Source: Atrina japonica (Eukaryota > Mollusca > Bivalvia > Pterioida > Pinnidae). Taken from it: 64,000 bases of DNA. Position numbers and translations under genes: made by a program. Under the pieces are notes generated by a model. The model had not been told where the DNA came from and searched no databases. It saw only the letters and a list, made by a program, of their open reading frames with translations. Of the stretch, positions 22,898-37,184 are shown piece by piece (within the stretch, counting starts at the first letter, position 1; each line of letters opens with the position of its first letter). The stretch lies in NCBI GenBank assembly GCA_030159075.1, contig BROG01000231.1, positions 824,501-888,500 of the forward strand. The letters run 5' to 3'.

Positions 22898-25800
22898 GTA
22901 TTGAAAACATTCTTTAATCTTATTGATGAATTCAGACTTAACTGTAAACAAATTTCTGTAAAAAGATCTTTGTAAGCATGAGTTTCATTCACTAAAAATA
23001 AAGATATAAATAATAATACATTGGTAATACCTATATTGTATGGAGGGGACGAAGGCAGGGCTCACGCTGCCGATCGCCAATTGCGAAAAAATAAACTGTC
23101 TGGTGACTGAAAAATATTCTATTGGCGAAAATAATCTACAGTTGCCGAAACCCTCTTCCCCATCGTTTAATCAGGGACGTAAGTAATATATACGTCTCTG
23201 GTGTAATTCCTTAATCTGTTAATTGTCCCAATTACCCGGCTGTCAAGACTGTATATTTCACGGTTGATCAGTGTAAAGTGTCCCAGGTAATCACACAAGA
23301 TAGGATGGTCAAACGACTCAGTGATTGGGTATATTGGCAAACTCACTGAATTTCGCTGTTTTCAAATGGCTAGAAAATTTAATGTATATGTTTAATGTTG
23401 GTAAAAAATATATGTACACGTAAATAAGACAATGTTTTATTACAAAATATCCCATTTGAGGTGGTTCTTTGACTGAATTCATCATTTAAAGCAGGCTTGC
23501 ATTTGGGAAAATGGCTACTGTAAATTTTCAGACTGTGTCGAACATGTGGATTTTAAACCAAAATCTTGCTCGATTCTCAGAGCTTCTCGTAATTGCATGT
23601 CGTACGAAGTACCTAATATACATAGGAAGTCACCGCTGACTTTTAAAAGCTTGCCGACTCTACTGCCATAACCAAAGTAAATTTGTACTCAGACTTTATC
23701 CACTTCGTGTAATACTACTTTTGAAAGTCTTGTGATTTTTCATTTTCTCCATGATACAGTGAAGAGAAATTCAAGTAAACATTAAAAAATCTGCTGAACT
23801 AGATAATTTAATCATGGTGATCGATTATCAATATTATGAATATTGAAAATGTTTGCTATTCCATATCAAAGTGTAGATCATGTATCAAATATTTAATGTT
23901 AGAAACTTTTACTAGCTTGTTCCATATCAGAGTGTAAATTATGTATCAATGTATCATGTATCAAATGTTTAAACTTTTACTAGCTTGTTCCATATCAGAG
24001 TGTAAATCATGTATGTATCAAACTATGTAATGTTAAACTTTTACTTTTAGCTTGTTCCATATCAAAGTGTAAATCATGTATCAAATAATTTAATGTTAGA
24101 TATCTTAGATATGTATCTAGCTTGTTCCATATCAGAGTGTAAATCATGTATCAAATATTTAATGTTAGACTTTTACTAGCTTGTTCCATATCAGAGTGTA
24201 AATCATGTATCAAATATTTAATGTTAGACTTTTACTAGCTTGTTCCATATCAGAGTGTAAATCATGTATCAAATATTTAATGTTAGACTTTTACTAGCTT
24301 GTTCCATATCAGAGTGTAAATCATGTATCAAATATTTAATGTTAGACTTTTACTAGCTTGTTCCATATCAAAGTGTAGATCATGTATCAAATATTTAATG
24401 TTAGACTTTTACTAGCTTGTTCCATATCAAAGTGTAAATTATGTATCAAATATTTAATGTTAGACTTTTACTAGCTTGTTCCATATCAGAGTGTAAATCA
24501 TGTATCAAATATTTAATGTTAGACTTTTACTAGCTTGTTCCATATCAGAGTGTAAATCATGTATCAAATATTTAATGTTAGACTTTTACTAGGTTGTTTT
24601 GATTAATCAATGGAGTAACTTCACAATTAATTTTGTGGTCCTATTTCAGTATTTTAAGCATTTTATCAAGCACAAATAAGTACATGAATATTTATTTTTC
24701 TAAATTTGTATATCTGGCACCTCTGTATTATTTTAAGACCAAGTCTGTTGTCAAAACCTGGTACAATGTATGTTCACATACATTTGTACATTTGTGAATT
24801 ATCACAATTTTCAATCTGTGGTTTTAAAAAAACATTAAAAGATTATTACATGATACACATGAAGAGGAATTTTGAGTTGTAATAATCTACCATATATTTT
24901 ATTTGATTGAGGATTGGGAAAAGAAAAAATAATATCTTAAATGTATGAAAAGTAATTAAAATATAAAAACAAGATAAATCATTTTCTTTTTCATTTAAAA
25001 TATCAAAATAGTGTCCAAATAATTTGTCAGATCATTCCTTTGTTTCCTCTGGGGTAGGGGTAGCAAATATACCATTAAACCAAAAAGATAGCAACACTTT
25101 TGACCCCTTATGCAGAGTACATAAGTGTCAGGTTGAAGTTGCTGTAGTTCCCACTTTTTAGCTCACCTGGCCCAAAGGGCCAAGTGAGATATTGCTGTAG
25201 CTAAAGCTCCGGGGTCTGTAGGCGTCCATTGTCCGGCGTCCTTCTGTTAACTTTTGCATTTAAACAATTTCTTCTCAAGAACCAGTGGGCAAATTTTAAA
25301 TAAACTTGGCATATAGCATCCCCATGTGAAGCCGCATAAAGTTTGCGAATGAAAAAGAGATAGTACCAATAGTGGCCCTAAAAGGACCAAAACTTGGTGC
25401 GTCTTTATAAATCTTCTTCTCATGAACCAATGATCAGATAAGTTTCATATTTTGTATGCATGATTGTTAAGTCAATATCTACAAAGTTTGCGAATTAAAA
25501 TGAAATCTGTCCATAAACGAGCCACTAGGGGGTGCTTCAGTAACATAGGGTATATTTGTATTACAAATTGTTTAATAACTCAAAACTGATCAACTTTTTG
25601 TATACAAAGATATATGAGAAAGTTGTTAGGAATTATCTGAGGATCAATTTGACAAAATTTTAAGGTCATGGGGTTAAAGGTGAAGGTCACAGGCACCTAA
25701 GTAAATGGAAAACATATGTTTTTTTTGTAAAATTTTCAACATTTTTGATTTCTTCTCCAGACCCATTGGACCAATTTGAACCAAACTTGACAGGAAATAT

Positions 25801-28800
25801 AACCATGTAAAGCCGCATAAAGTTTGCAGATGAAAAGGGGCTAGGACCAAACATAGCTGCCATGGCTAAATATAGAATGAATGAGTCAGCAGATAATTTT
25901 GATTTATTACATGTACATATATCTCCAAAATTATTAAAGCTAGAGAAAAAACCGTTACCTTAAAATGAACGGCTTGCTAAAATCTACCGGTATTTGATTT
26001 TGGTGGAAATTATTGGGTCGACCCTTATGTGAGTTATTTCCCCTTTTTTTTGTGAATTTTTCATGTTTTTGGATGTTATTTGACATTATCTTGAAAAGTA
26101 TAATACATGTAAGTAGAGTTAAAGTGAAAGAAGCAAAAATGTTCAGCATGCAAAGATCTACAATAAAGTCAATAGGGTTGGAATTGTCAGGTTGCCCTTT
26201 GTGGAAGTTATTTCCCCTTTGAGAGGATTTTTCATGTTTTTGACAGTTTTGTCCTACTATCTTGAAAAGTATAAAAGATAGAGAGAAAGTGAAAGAAACA
26301 AAAATGTTCAGCATGCAAAGATCTACAAAAAAGTCAATAGGGCTGAAATTGTCAGGTTGCCCCTTATGGGAGTTATTTCCCCTTTAAGTGAATTTTTCAT
26401 GTTTTTGACAGTTTTGTCCTATTGTCTTGAAAAGTATAATAGATAGAGAGAAAGAGAAAGAAGCAAACTGTTTAGAGTGCAAAGATCTACAAACAAGTAA
26501 CAGGATTTAAATTGTCAAGTTAACACTTGTGTGGGTGATCCTTGTGAAAGTTAGTTCCCCTTTTAAATGGATTTCGCATGTTTTCTACTGTTGTTGCACA
26601 TTATCTTGAAAGATCTATAAAAATATCGACAAGGCAAGTCTACGCTTATGGAAGTTAATTCTCCATTTCAATGAATTTTTCAAGCTTTTGGTTGCTTTTC
26701 AGTATATTGTCAGTATAATACATTTCACTCAGGTGATTATTAAGGCCCCCAATTAGCCTACTGTTTTTCATGTTTATTAGCCATTTTATCTGTTACACAT
26801 TTTTTATGTTTTTTGCAATGTTGACCAATTTTTCCAAGTGAGCGACTTAAGGCTCATTGGGCCTCTTGTTATTAATGCCACGCACAAATTCCTGTTGTAT
26901 GCAGATTTTTTTACCATTAGTAGTATGGGTACCCAGATGTAGTAGGGAAAATGTGACCTTCTCTACATTTATGAGGGCTTTGCCCTCTATAAACATTTTA
27001 CCAACATAAGGATTTCTATTTCTTCATTTCTGTCCATATGGCATATACATGTAATAAAGATGTAGTGAAAGTCGATGAGCTTGGTATACTGTGATGGTCT
27101 GGCATTTCTCTTTGATGACTTCAAATATTTAAGACCATCCTGATTAGGTGTAGATATAATTATATGCATCAGGAAAATACAAAGTTTTGAAATCTGTCAG
27201 ATATTTGACCTGGCAGGGAGATAAACTGTGTCGGACCTGACAGTGATTTGTAATCATGGGAGATTCAGGGGCATATAGTTTTTGGTCTATCCATCTGTCT
27301 GTCTGTCTGTTTGTCCACAAAAACTTAACCTGGTCATAACTTTTGAATGGTAATTGATTGGGGTTTAAAATTTCACGTTTATTCTTTGTGACAAGACCTT
27401 TCTTTTGAGATCAACAATTTTTATCTTTTGGCCTTGACACTTGACCTACTTTTCAAAAACTTTAACCTAGGCCATAATTTTTTATTGGTAAATAATGGGG
27501 CTTTCCTATTTCACATTTGTATTCCTTCTGATAAGACCTATCTGCTATCGTTTGAGACCAATTTTTTTTCAAGATGTTTTAAAGAAATAGTCATGCTGGT
27601 AAACATACTTAACTTGGCTGTAATTGTACCATCACTGTACTTATAATACGTTTTTAAACAGATTTTCTAAAAGTTAACACTGAAGTTATGAAAAAGCAGT
27701 ATGATGATATAGCCAAATGGAAGGAGAAGATTCAGGAGAATAATGCCTTAAACAAGCAGAAATTTGAACAAACAAAACAGCTTATAGCCAACCTGACACA
27801 GGAAAATGCTCAGTTGAAAAGCAAATTACAAATGGTAAGTTTCAGTTTGATTTAGAGATAATACAGTGTACAGGAATTGATGCTGAAATAATTTTTACTA
27901 TGCCTCCCCCCCCCCCCCCCCCAAAAAAAAAAAAAAAAGATAGGGGGTTATAATGTTTTGGTTAGTCTATTTACAGTGGAACCTGTCTTGAGAGACCACC
28001 TCATCTGCCACTGAAATGTAGTCTCTCAAGACAGGTTTTATTTAAATTATTAATTAACCAATTAGTTTTCAGAATGTGATCTTAGAAGAGAGATGATCTT
28101 TCATTAGAGTGGTCTCTCTAGATAGGTGGTCTTTCATGAGAGTGGTCTCTCTAGACAGGTGGTCTTTCTAGACAGGTGGTCTCTCTAGACAGGTGGTCTC
28201 TCTAAATAGGTGGTCTTTCATTAGAGTGGTCTCTCTAGACAGGTGGTCTTTCATGAGAGTGGTCTCTCTAGACAGGTGGTCTCTCTAAATAGGTGGTCTC
28301 TCTAGACAGGTGGTCTCTCTAGACAGGTGGTCTCTCTAATACAGGTGGTCTTTCTAGAGAGTGGTCTCTCTAAATAGGTGGTCTTTCATAGGTGGTCTTT
28401 CATGAGAGTGGTCTCTCTAAATAGGTGGTCTTTCATGAGAGTGGTCTCTCTAAATAGGTGGTCTTTCTAAATAGGTGGTCTCTCATGACAGGTGGTCTCT
28501 CTAGATAGGTGGTCTTCTTTGATAGCGGTCTTTCATGAGAGTGGTCTCTCTAGATAGGTGGTCTTTCATGAGAGTGGTCTCTCTAGACAGGTGGTCTCTC
28601 TAAATAGGTGGTCTTTCATGAGAGTGGTCTCTCTAGACAGGTGGTCTCTTTTGATAGGTGGTCTTTCATTAGAGTGGTCTCTCTAGATAGGTGGTCTTTC
28701 ATGAGAGTGGTCTCTCTAGACAGGTGGTCTCTCTAAATAGGTGGTCTCTCATAAATAGGTGGTCTTTCTGAGAGTGGTCTTTCATAGACAGGTGGTCTCT

Positions 28801-31800
28801 CTAAATAGGTGGTCTTTAAATGAGGTGGGTCTCTTCATGAGAGTGGTCTCTCTAGACAGGTGGTCTTTCATTAGAGTGGTCTCTCTAGACAGGTGGTCTC
28901 TCTAAATAGGTGGTCTTTCATGAGAGTGGTCTCTCTAGACAGGTGGTCTCTCTAAATAGGTGGTCTTTCATGAGAGTGGTCTCTCTAGACAGGTGGTCTC
29001 TCTAAATAGGTGGTCTTTCATGAGAGTGGTCTCTCTAGACAGGTGGTCTCTCTAAATAGGTGGTCTTTCATGAGAGTGGTCTCTCTAGACAGGTGGTCTC
29101 TCTAAATAGGTGGTCTTTCATGAGAGCGGTCTCTCTGAACAGGTGGTCTTTCTAAATAGGTGGTCTTTCATGAGAGCGGTCTCTCTAGACAGGTGGTCTC
29201 TCTAAATAGGTGGTCTTTCATGAGAGCGGTCTCTCTGAACAGGTGATCTTTCATGAGAGAGATCTCTCTGGACAAGTGGTTTTTCATGAGAGTGGTCTCT
29301 CTAGACAGGTACCACTGTATTTAGTTTCCTTCATTTTTTGTTTAAGCTTCATGTTAATAAGATCTAAGATGAGTTCTGTAATCGCCAACATTCAGCAATA
29401 GTTGCCAGAGTTATGAGACTTTAAGATCTTTAAAAATTGTCTAACTTTTGGGAGGCATAGTGTTTCAGATTCTCATTTTTCATCATGAAAGATCAAGTAA
29501 CTCTCATTTAACTCTCATATTTGTCTGTAGGATATTGTAACTTGATTTTGCATTTTTGTCTTTGTATGTGGCAGTGTGTATGAATGTCAAATTAACAGAA
29601 CACATTGCATTGTTATATTTTAAGATAAAGGTCAGAGTTCATTGGGCTTGTTAAAATAACATTTATCTTGAATCCATTTCATATGACACTGATTGCACTA
29701 ACATGTAGTATACATGTACATACAAGGAAAGAGAAGGAAAACTTACGATCTCATTTTGTAGATTAGTGATTAAAGTTTATGTGTCACAAACAGTTTGAAT
29801 TTGAATTAGGAATAGTGTTTTATGCCACACTCAACAATTTTTCAGTTATACGCTGGCCGCCAGTTTTTAATACAAGTTAAGATGATCATGTAAAAGACTT
29901 ACAAGCCAGATTTGATTTTAATGCCACACTCAATTTTTCAGATACGATGGCCGCCATGTTAAAAGATCATGTAAAAGACTTACAAGATATGATTTGATAT
30001 TTGTTTTATGCCACACTCAACAATTTTTCAGTTATACGCTGGCCGCCAGTTTTTAATACAAGTTAAGATGCAGACCAGTTTTTATGCCACACTCAACAAT
30101 TTTTCAGTTATATGGTGGCTGGTTTTTATTGGTGGAGGAGAGAACCTGGTTACAATGTACCCGGGAAGAGACCACCGTCCTTCTGCAAGTAAACAGCCAA
30201 GCTTTCTCTCAAAAATCAGCCTGGGTTCCAGTGGGGCATGAACCTGCGCTGACCAGGAGTGAGAGACTTTATGGTTTACAGCACAATGCTCTAACCACTC
30301 AACCACAGAGGCCTTGTCACAAACAGAATTACAAAAAAAAATTATACATGTACAATGTATATTTCATGTACATTTCAATTATTTTGAATATTTCCAGGTA
30401 AATCAACATGGAGAAGAAGGCAATAGTGATAGATGGCATAGCGAGGTGGAAAAACGTGATAGTACAATTACTCAGTTAAATAAAGAAATAATTGAACTAC
30501 AGCAACAGATACGAAGTAATCTAACAGACAAATCAAGGGAGGTAACTGAGACAGTAAGTTGATAATGTACTATTGTTTCAGAGTTAATTCAGTATTTTTC
30601 TATCAAGCAGATATCAAGCATCAAATCCAGAGCTTTTGGACCAATGCAAATTTTTGCTTTATTTTTTTCTTTTTTTGATGATATATTTCAGTTTAAAGGA
30701 TTTCATGTTTTCTTGTGTCTCAGTAGCAGGGTCATTCATGTCCTCGGATACTTTTAAAACAGTTCTATATTGAAATTTGTTACTAGGATTGATGTAATAA
30801 ATTTGTTACTAGGATTGATGTAATAAATTTGTTACTAGGATTGATGTAATAAATTTGTTACTAGGATTGATGTAATAAACTTGTTACTAGGATTGATGTA
30901 ATAAATTTGTTACTAGGATTGATGTAATAAATTTGTTACTAGGATTGATGTAATAAATTTGTTACTAGGATTGATGTAATAAATTTGTTACTAGGATTGA
31001 TGTAATAAATTTGTTACTAGGATTAATGTAATAAATTCAAAATTTTCTTAAAGGGCCATTAGCTGTGGATTTTTTTTTCAAAAATTTTGTTTTTCCTGAT
31101 ATAAAATAAAAAAAAGATACACACAGTCATAAAATTTCTTAAATCCCTATAAATGTTTTGAAAATTGCTTGAGAACAGTAGATTCGACAGTTGTTTACTT
31201 GCAATTGATTAACTCAACCTTACTATTTGTATATGCAAGCCAAACTGTACCAGACCTTATCATCACAAATTATATAAGAATATAAGATTTTTTATGCCTG
31301 TGTGTATCTCTTATTATTATACTCTTGAGGGCTATCCTGTTAGCAGTGAAAAGTTCCTCATCGACACTAAGAAATATTGTCTGGTGTTAGAATTGAATTT
31401 GAGCTGTCAAAAACCATGTGTAGGATTATGGATCATTTCGTTATTCACAAGGGGGCAATAGAAAATTGATTCAATGCAATTTTAAAAATGAGAAATTGAA
31501 CAACTTTTTCAAAATATATATACATGTATGAACTGTACACAAGACTTCATTGTGTAGGGAATATGTTGATTATATTTTATCAGCTGTTTGTAGGCAACAA
31601 ACCAATAAAGCAATTCAATGTGGCTGCTTATTCTATACTCATCTATTATTTCTAAAATTGTTGTATTTCACTTGGTTGATGTGTAGAAAGATGTATTTTT
31701 TACACCGTTTGACTGTACAAGACTGACGGAAGTGTGACTGCTGTTCAGCGTTCTAGACATGGCTGAACTCAATTCTGATTGGTGCACGTGCAGAGAGTCT

Positions 31801-34800
31801 ACAGGGTATAAATAGGAGTCGGATGCGGGACAAAGGTGCTTTTTCGCCAGTTTCGGGGCCGTATATATATACTTATTAGATCTATCTATTTCTAGTGCAG
31901 TCCGATTTTGAAGGTGTAAAATGTCCACCTTGGAGAAATATTCAGAGGAGGTAAATTGAATAATTATAACAAGATGTTCATTAGCGATAGCTGTTGATAC
32001 GGCATATCATGCATCTTCACCTTCGGACCGGCATCTTCATTTAGGACTGTGGTCTACACCTTCACTGACATCATTAAATAAATAACTAAAATATAAATCT
32101 AACTTGATAGAACTCTAAAATAAAAATAAAAGAGTTGTTGTTTATCTAAACAGCTGTATTTATTTTAACAACCTGGAATATAGAAACATGCTTCATAAAT
32201 TATATTAGATCTAATTTTATGAAAGTTCAAATAGATCTATATGGTCCCGTGCGTATCCCGTTTCACACCTTCGTGCGAGTGATACACCTTCATCCAGTTT
32301 GCCGGTCATAATCGTCATTTGGTGACAGAAACAAGTATTAATATTTCTTTATACATACTTCAGTAACATGGTGATTATGCTGTAATTTTGCACAAGGAGT
32401 ATCTACACAGAATTATTTCCTGTGCGGCACCTGTAAACCAACCCAAATATCAATAACAAAGTCTGGTCTGTGATCGTATAGATGATTTTAATTCAGCAGA
32501 GTGCAGCAATGGTAACAATGTTCACAAATCAGAGAGTATGGTGACGTTCTCTCTAGGCGGTTCCCCGCTCGTCTCTCCCGTCTCCAGAACCATAATGCTT
32601 ATATATGTTTGTCAATTTTGACCAACGCAAAACACTAAAGTTCTAGAAGCTTATAGAGAGTTAAATGCATCTACAATTGGGAGAATACGGGCGCCGTCAT
32701 CATCAAAATCTGTCATAATGCAACCTTTGGTAACCTTTTTACACTATCATTCTTAGCACAACTTCAGTACTTTATATTAATTATCATTAACATCAATTCT
32801 TGTTTACCAAAACTGATGATGACAGATATTTGACCTTTTAACCTGCAGCTTCAATTGCTGCTGAATTTGTAAAGGTGTTGACAAGTTGTTTATCCACAAC
32901 AGTATATTGTAATAATGCTAAGTAATAATACTGAATATTATGCTGAGTAATTTTGAATTTGGAAATTTTATATCTAAATTAACTTTGTCAACATATTTAC
33001 TTGACCGAATTAGAAATCATGTAATTTTAGCTGCCCGTATTTTCCCAAATACATATAATACACATCAATACTATTTCAAGTCACACCAATTTATTTACGT
33101 ATATAATTTTCTAAAAGATTTATCTCCCGTACCTCATATTGTTACAAACGTCCCTATCCCTTGAAATTTTTACTAAATGGTAAAAATTTCATTCTTATAA
33201 ATACTTTCCAAATTATAATTAGTAACTTTTTATAAAATTTCCCCCATTGGTGTGGCTTGAAAGTTATAACATAATTAACATAATTATCAATACACAATTC
33301 AATAAAGTTTTCACTGTTAATCATGGAATGAATAAGTTGTGACCTGGATTTCATAGATTATTAAAAAGTTAACTTGTGACTTTGAATTCCTCAGTAATCC
33401 ACTATCAATCGTGACCTGGATTTTTCAATAATTCAGAAAATCGTGATCTGGATGAAAATCTCATTATATCTACATGCATTATAAGCGACTTATACGATAA
33501 GTGAATAACCGGTTTGACAATATATAATTCAATTCATAATCATTGTCTTTAAAAAAATTCATAAGTAAAGTTATTATTTAAAGTTCATTGTATCATCATA
33601 TCATAATAATACATTTAATAATTCATTTTTAACACTTTTAACATATTCATGGAAAGTCCTCCATCCGTAATATGTTCACGGAAAGTCCTCCGTCCTTTGC
33701 GTAAATTCTGTTTCTTTAATAATTATAAAGTTTTCGACTTCTTTAAGTTATTATCGTTTTGTATTCACATTACACTGTGATTATTACTTAAGTTCTTGTA
33801 GAGTCTTCAGTAGTCGAATGTTAGTGTCTTTAGTTACTGGTGAACTTAAAACTGGTAATCGGGCCTCTGGATCGAGGCCAAGTGGTCTCATCCACTTCGA
33901 TGTTTTCGATCGACGATTTATTGTTATCGTTTAATTCTTGCGGTGTCATTTCACCTGTTTCTGGGTCTTGATAAAGTTCATGGTTTATTTCATTGTTACC
34001 GTGTTTGTATTCCTTTATTTCACAGGAATGTACGTCTGGATATTCACTTTTGTAGTTTTGTTGACTGTTTTTCATTTCTCCTTGACTATTTTGTTTCGTG
34101 TTTTCTGTTTCTCTTTTATCTTGACCGGATCGTGTTCTGTCTTCAGTGTTAATTCTGGTTTGATCAGTTATTGGTATTAAGTCTATGTCGTATTTATCCT
34201 TAAGGTACATACTGCAAAGTTTCATGTCTGGATATGCGTTCGGTTCTTGTTCAGTTTGAATGTCTTCTTTGTATATACTGGCTGTGTTTCTTGTCCGTTG
34301 TTTCATCTTTTCTGTTATAAGATTACGAATGTCATTATCATCTGCTGTTAACTGTGTATTTATGCATGATTGATTGTTTGTTACTTGGTGCTCCTGGTAT
34401 GGTTGTTGGTTCTGGTTTCTTAGAAGTCTTGAAAGATTTGGAAGACTCAACTCCTCTATTCCCTCACTACTTGACCACTTAACATTAGGATTATTTTTAT
34501 TTTTATTTTTGACAGAAGATTCTGAATGCCTATTTCTACATTTTCTTATTATTCTTTTTCCACATTTTACCATTATAATTATTAAGATTGTTACTACTGG
34601 CACTATTGGTATGAGAAAGTATTGACCATTTTTAACCCAAAAATCATCTTCTGGCATTGGTTGCATTTCTTCTAGTTTTAGTTCATTTATCAAATTATCT
34701 AAATTAATTTCTTTTACTGGTTCCAACGTCTTAGGAATTTTAATCTTATCATGCCGTGGGAAATTTTGCTTATATTTCCAAAACAAACTTACTTCGTCTT

Positions 34801-37151
34801 TTTTATACTTGTCCACTAATGTTTTTAAAGGATCCCTAAAGTTAAAATTACTTTCCTTATAAATGTAAGGTGTTAAAGTCATATCCCCGTTAGAAGCTTG
34901 ACAATTTTGTTCCAAATGTAGATTGTCTAGAGGTGGTAAGGTTTTCTTAATCATTGATTCTTTGTCACACATGATCATGAAATTTTGTAACCTTTTAGCA
35001 ATGATTAACCAATTTCCCTCTGTAACATACTGTCCTCGAGGAAGAATTGCATTATTGATCAGTGTGGTTTTACAGTTTTGTTCAATTTTTGATCGTGTTT
35101 CCAAAAATATCGAAATCACACAAGTCTGTCTGTTTGAAACAGTATAGATAGGACTGTCAAAAGAACAATATCTTATTGAAGGATTTGAACATTTTTCTAA
35201 CTCCTGTTGAGTCAAAAGTGCAAATTGTGTTTTCTCTTTGTTTACCGCTAAGGCTTCTGACTCTAAGTCATATTTGGCGAGTACCGAGGGTTCTTTCATA
35301 TGTGGCAATGCCAAGTTATGTATCTTGTAAATTTCTAAGGCATTTGTTGTGTCAACCAAAGGTACTGACACGATGACTACAATGTTTTCGTCTTTGAAAT
35401 ATGTAGCACAAGTCAATGTTTTGTACAGGTCCCAAAGATCTTTTTCAGGGTCAAAAGGCAAAGCAAAACGTGGATTCAATTGATTTTTGATGGATAAAAG
35501 TAGTTGCCGAAACTGTAAAGGTTGTATAACAGATGGTGCAAGGTGTCCCAGTGACAACATGTTCAGTTGGATTTTAAGATGTTGTAATGTGTTTTGAGTC
35601 AATATAACCCAGTTCTTAACATGGTCTAAAGCTCTATCTAACTGGATATAAGTGTTAATTGCTATCTTGTTTTTGTTCGTTTGGTCTGTCACATTTTCAT
35701 TTCTTTCAACTAGTGTTTTCAGGGTTACTAAGGTCGCGGTTATTGTTTTGTACGTCTGACTGACCTGATGTTTTTGTTTTAGTTATATTTCTATTTTCAG
35801 TTTCATTTCGTATGTCTGTCTGATCTGATGTTTTTGGTCTATTTTTATTTATTTCCTCCAAAATTAAATTATCTTCAATTTCTTCTAAAGCCGTAGCCAT
35901 ACTACTTAATTTCATTCTACTATTTTCATCTGCCATTATTAATTTTGTATTTTATCTCGAATGTTAAATTTTGTGTTTAACTAATTTTGTTAAAGTTTTC
36001 AAAATAAGTTTTTATGGATGTTTAATACTATTGCCTAAATAAGTTAAAGTTGTAGTTTTTGTTTAAGATAGAGTTTTGGTAATTTAAACTTAATTTAATA
36101 AAATTTAGTTTTAGAGTTTGTCAAAAAGAATGTTCACAATTTTGTGGTCAAAATAATAAGGTACTAAGAAAAGTAAAAGTCTTACCTTTAGTTCCAAGTC
36201 TTGTGTTGTTCCCAGGTCTTTATCCAGGGCAAAAGGCACCAAATCGATATTTGTAAACCAACCCAAATATCAATAACAAAGTCTGGTCTGTGATCGTATA
36301 GATGATTTTAATTCAGCAGAGTGCAGCAATGGTAACAATGTTCACAAATCAGAGAGTATGGTGACGTTCTCTCTAGGCGGTTCCCCGCTCGTCTCTCCCG
36401 TCTCCAGAACCATAATGCTTATATATGTTTGTCAATTTTGACCAACACAAAACACTAAAGTTCTAGAAGCTTATAGAGAGTTAAATGCATCTACAATTGG
36501 GAGAATACGGGCGCCGTCATCATCAAAATCTGTCATAATGCAACCTTTGGTAACCTTTTTACACTATCATTCTTAGCACAACTTCAGTACTTTATATTAA
36601 TTATCATTAACATCAATTCTTGTTTACCAAAACTGATGATGACAGATATTTGACCTTTTAACCTGCAGCTTCAATTGCTGCTGAATTTGTAAAGGTGTTG
36701 ACAAGTTGTTTATCCACAACAGTATATTGTAATAATGCTAAGTAATAATACTGAATATTATGCTGAGTAATTTTGAATTTGGAAATTTTATATCTAAATT
36801 AACTTTGTCAACATATTTACTTGACCGAATTAGAAATCATGTAATTTTAGCTGCCCGTATTTTCCCAAATACATATAATACACATCAATACTATTTCAAG
36901 TCACACCAATTTATTTACGTATATAATTTTCTAAAAGATTTATCTCCCGTACCTCATATTGTTACACACCTTCAATGTGTTATATGATTTAGGCACATGT
37001 TGTAAACCTTCGCATAATGGTAGCACCTTCAGTGAATTTTTGGAAATAAATTTCCGTTGTTGATTTTATATGGCTCGAGGCTGATTTTATATAAAAATCT
37101 TGATGCTGTGAATCTACTTCACTCGTCCACAGACTAAATAAAACAGAAGGA

Positions 37152-37184
<33 letters not shown>

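Larger units (their letters stand above)
32432..36966 (-). mobile_element. Young LTR element, gag-pol deleted, envelope-like ORF kept
   Basis: Two 715-bp LTRs (TG...CA on either strand) flank about 3.1 kb. A 4-bp target duplication CACC lies at 32428-32431 and 36967-36970. By eye the LTRs differ at only one position. The transcribed strand is minus. No gag or pol domain was found beyond a short 5' frame, while a 620-codon envelope-like frame is intact. The copy would need proteins supplied by another element to move. Confidence 0.93.

Noticed and set aside
33938..34625. Plus-strand frames rich in Phe/Cys
   Set aside because: Antisense shadows of the envelope-like frame.
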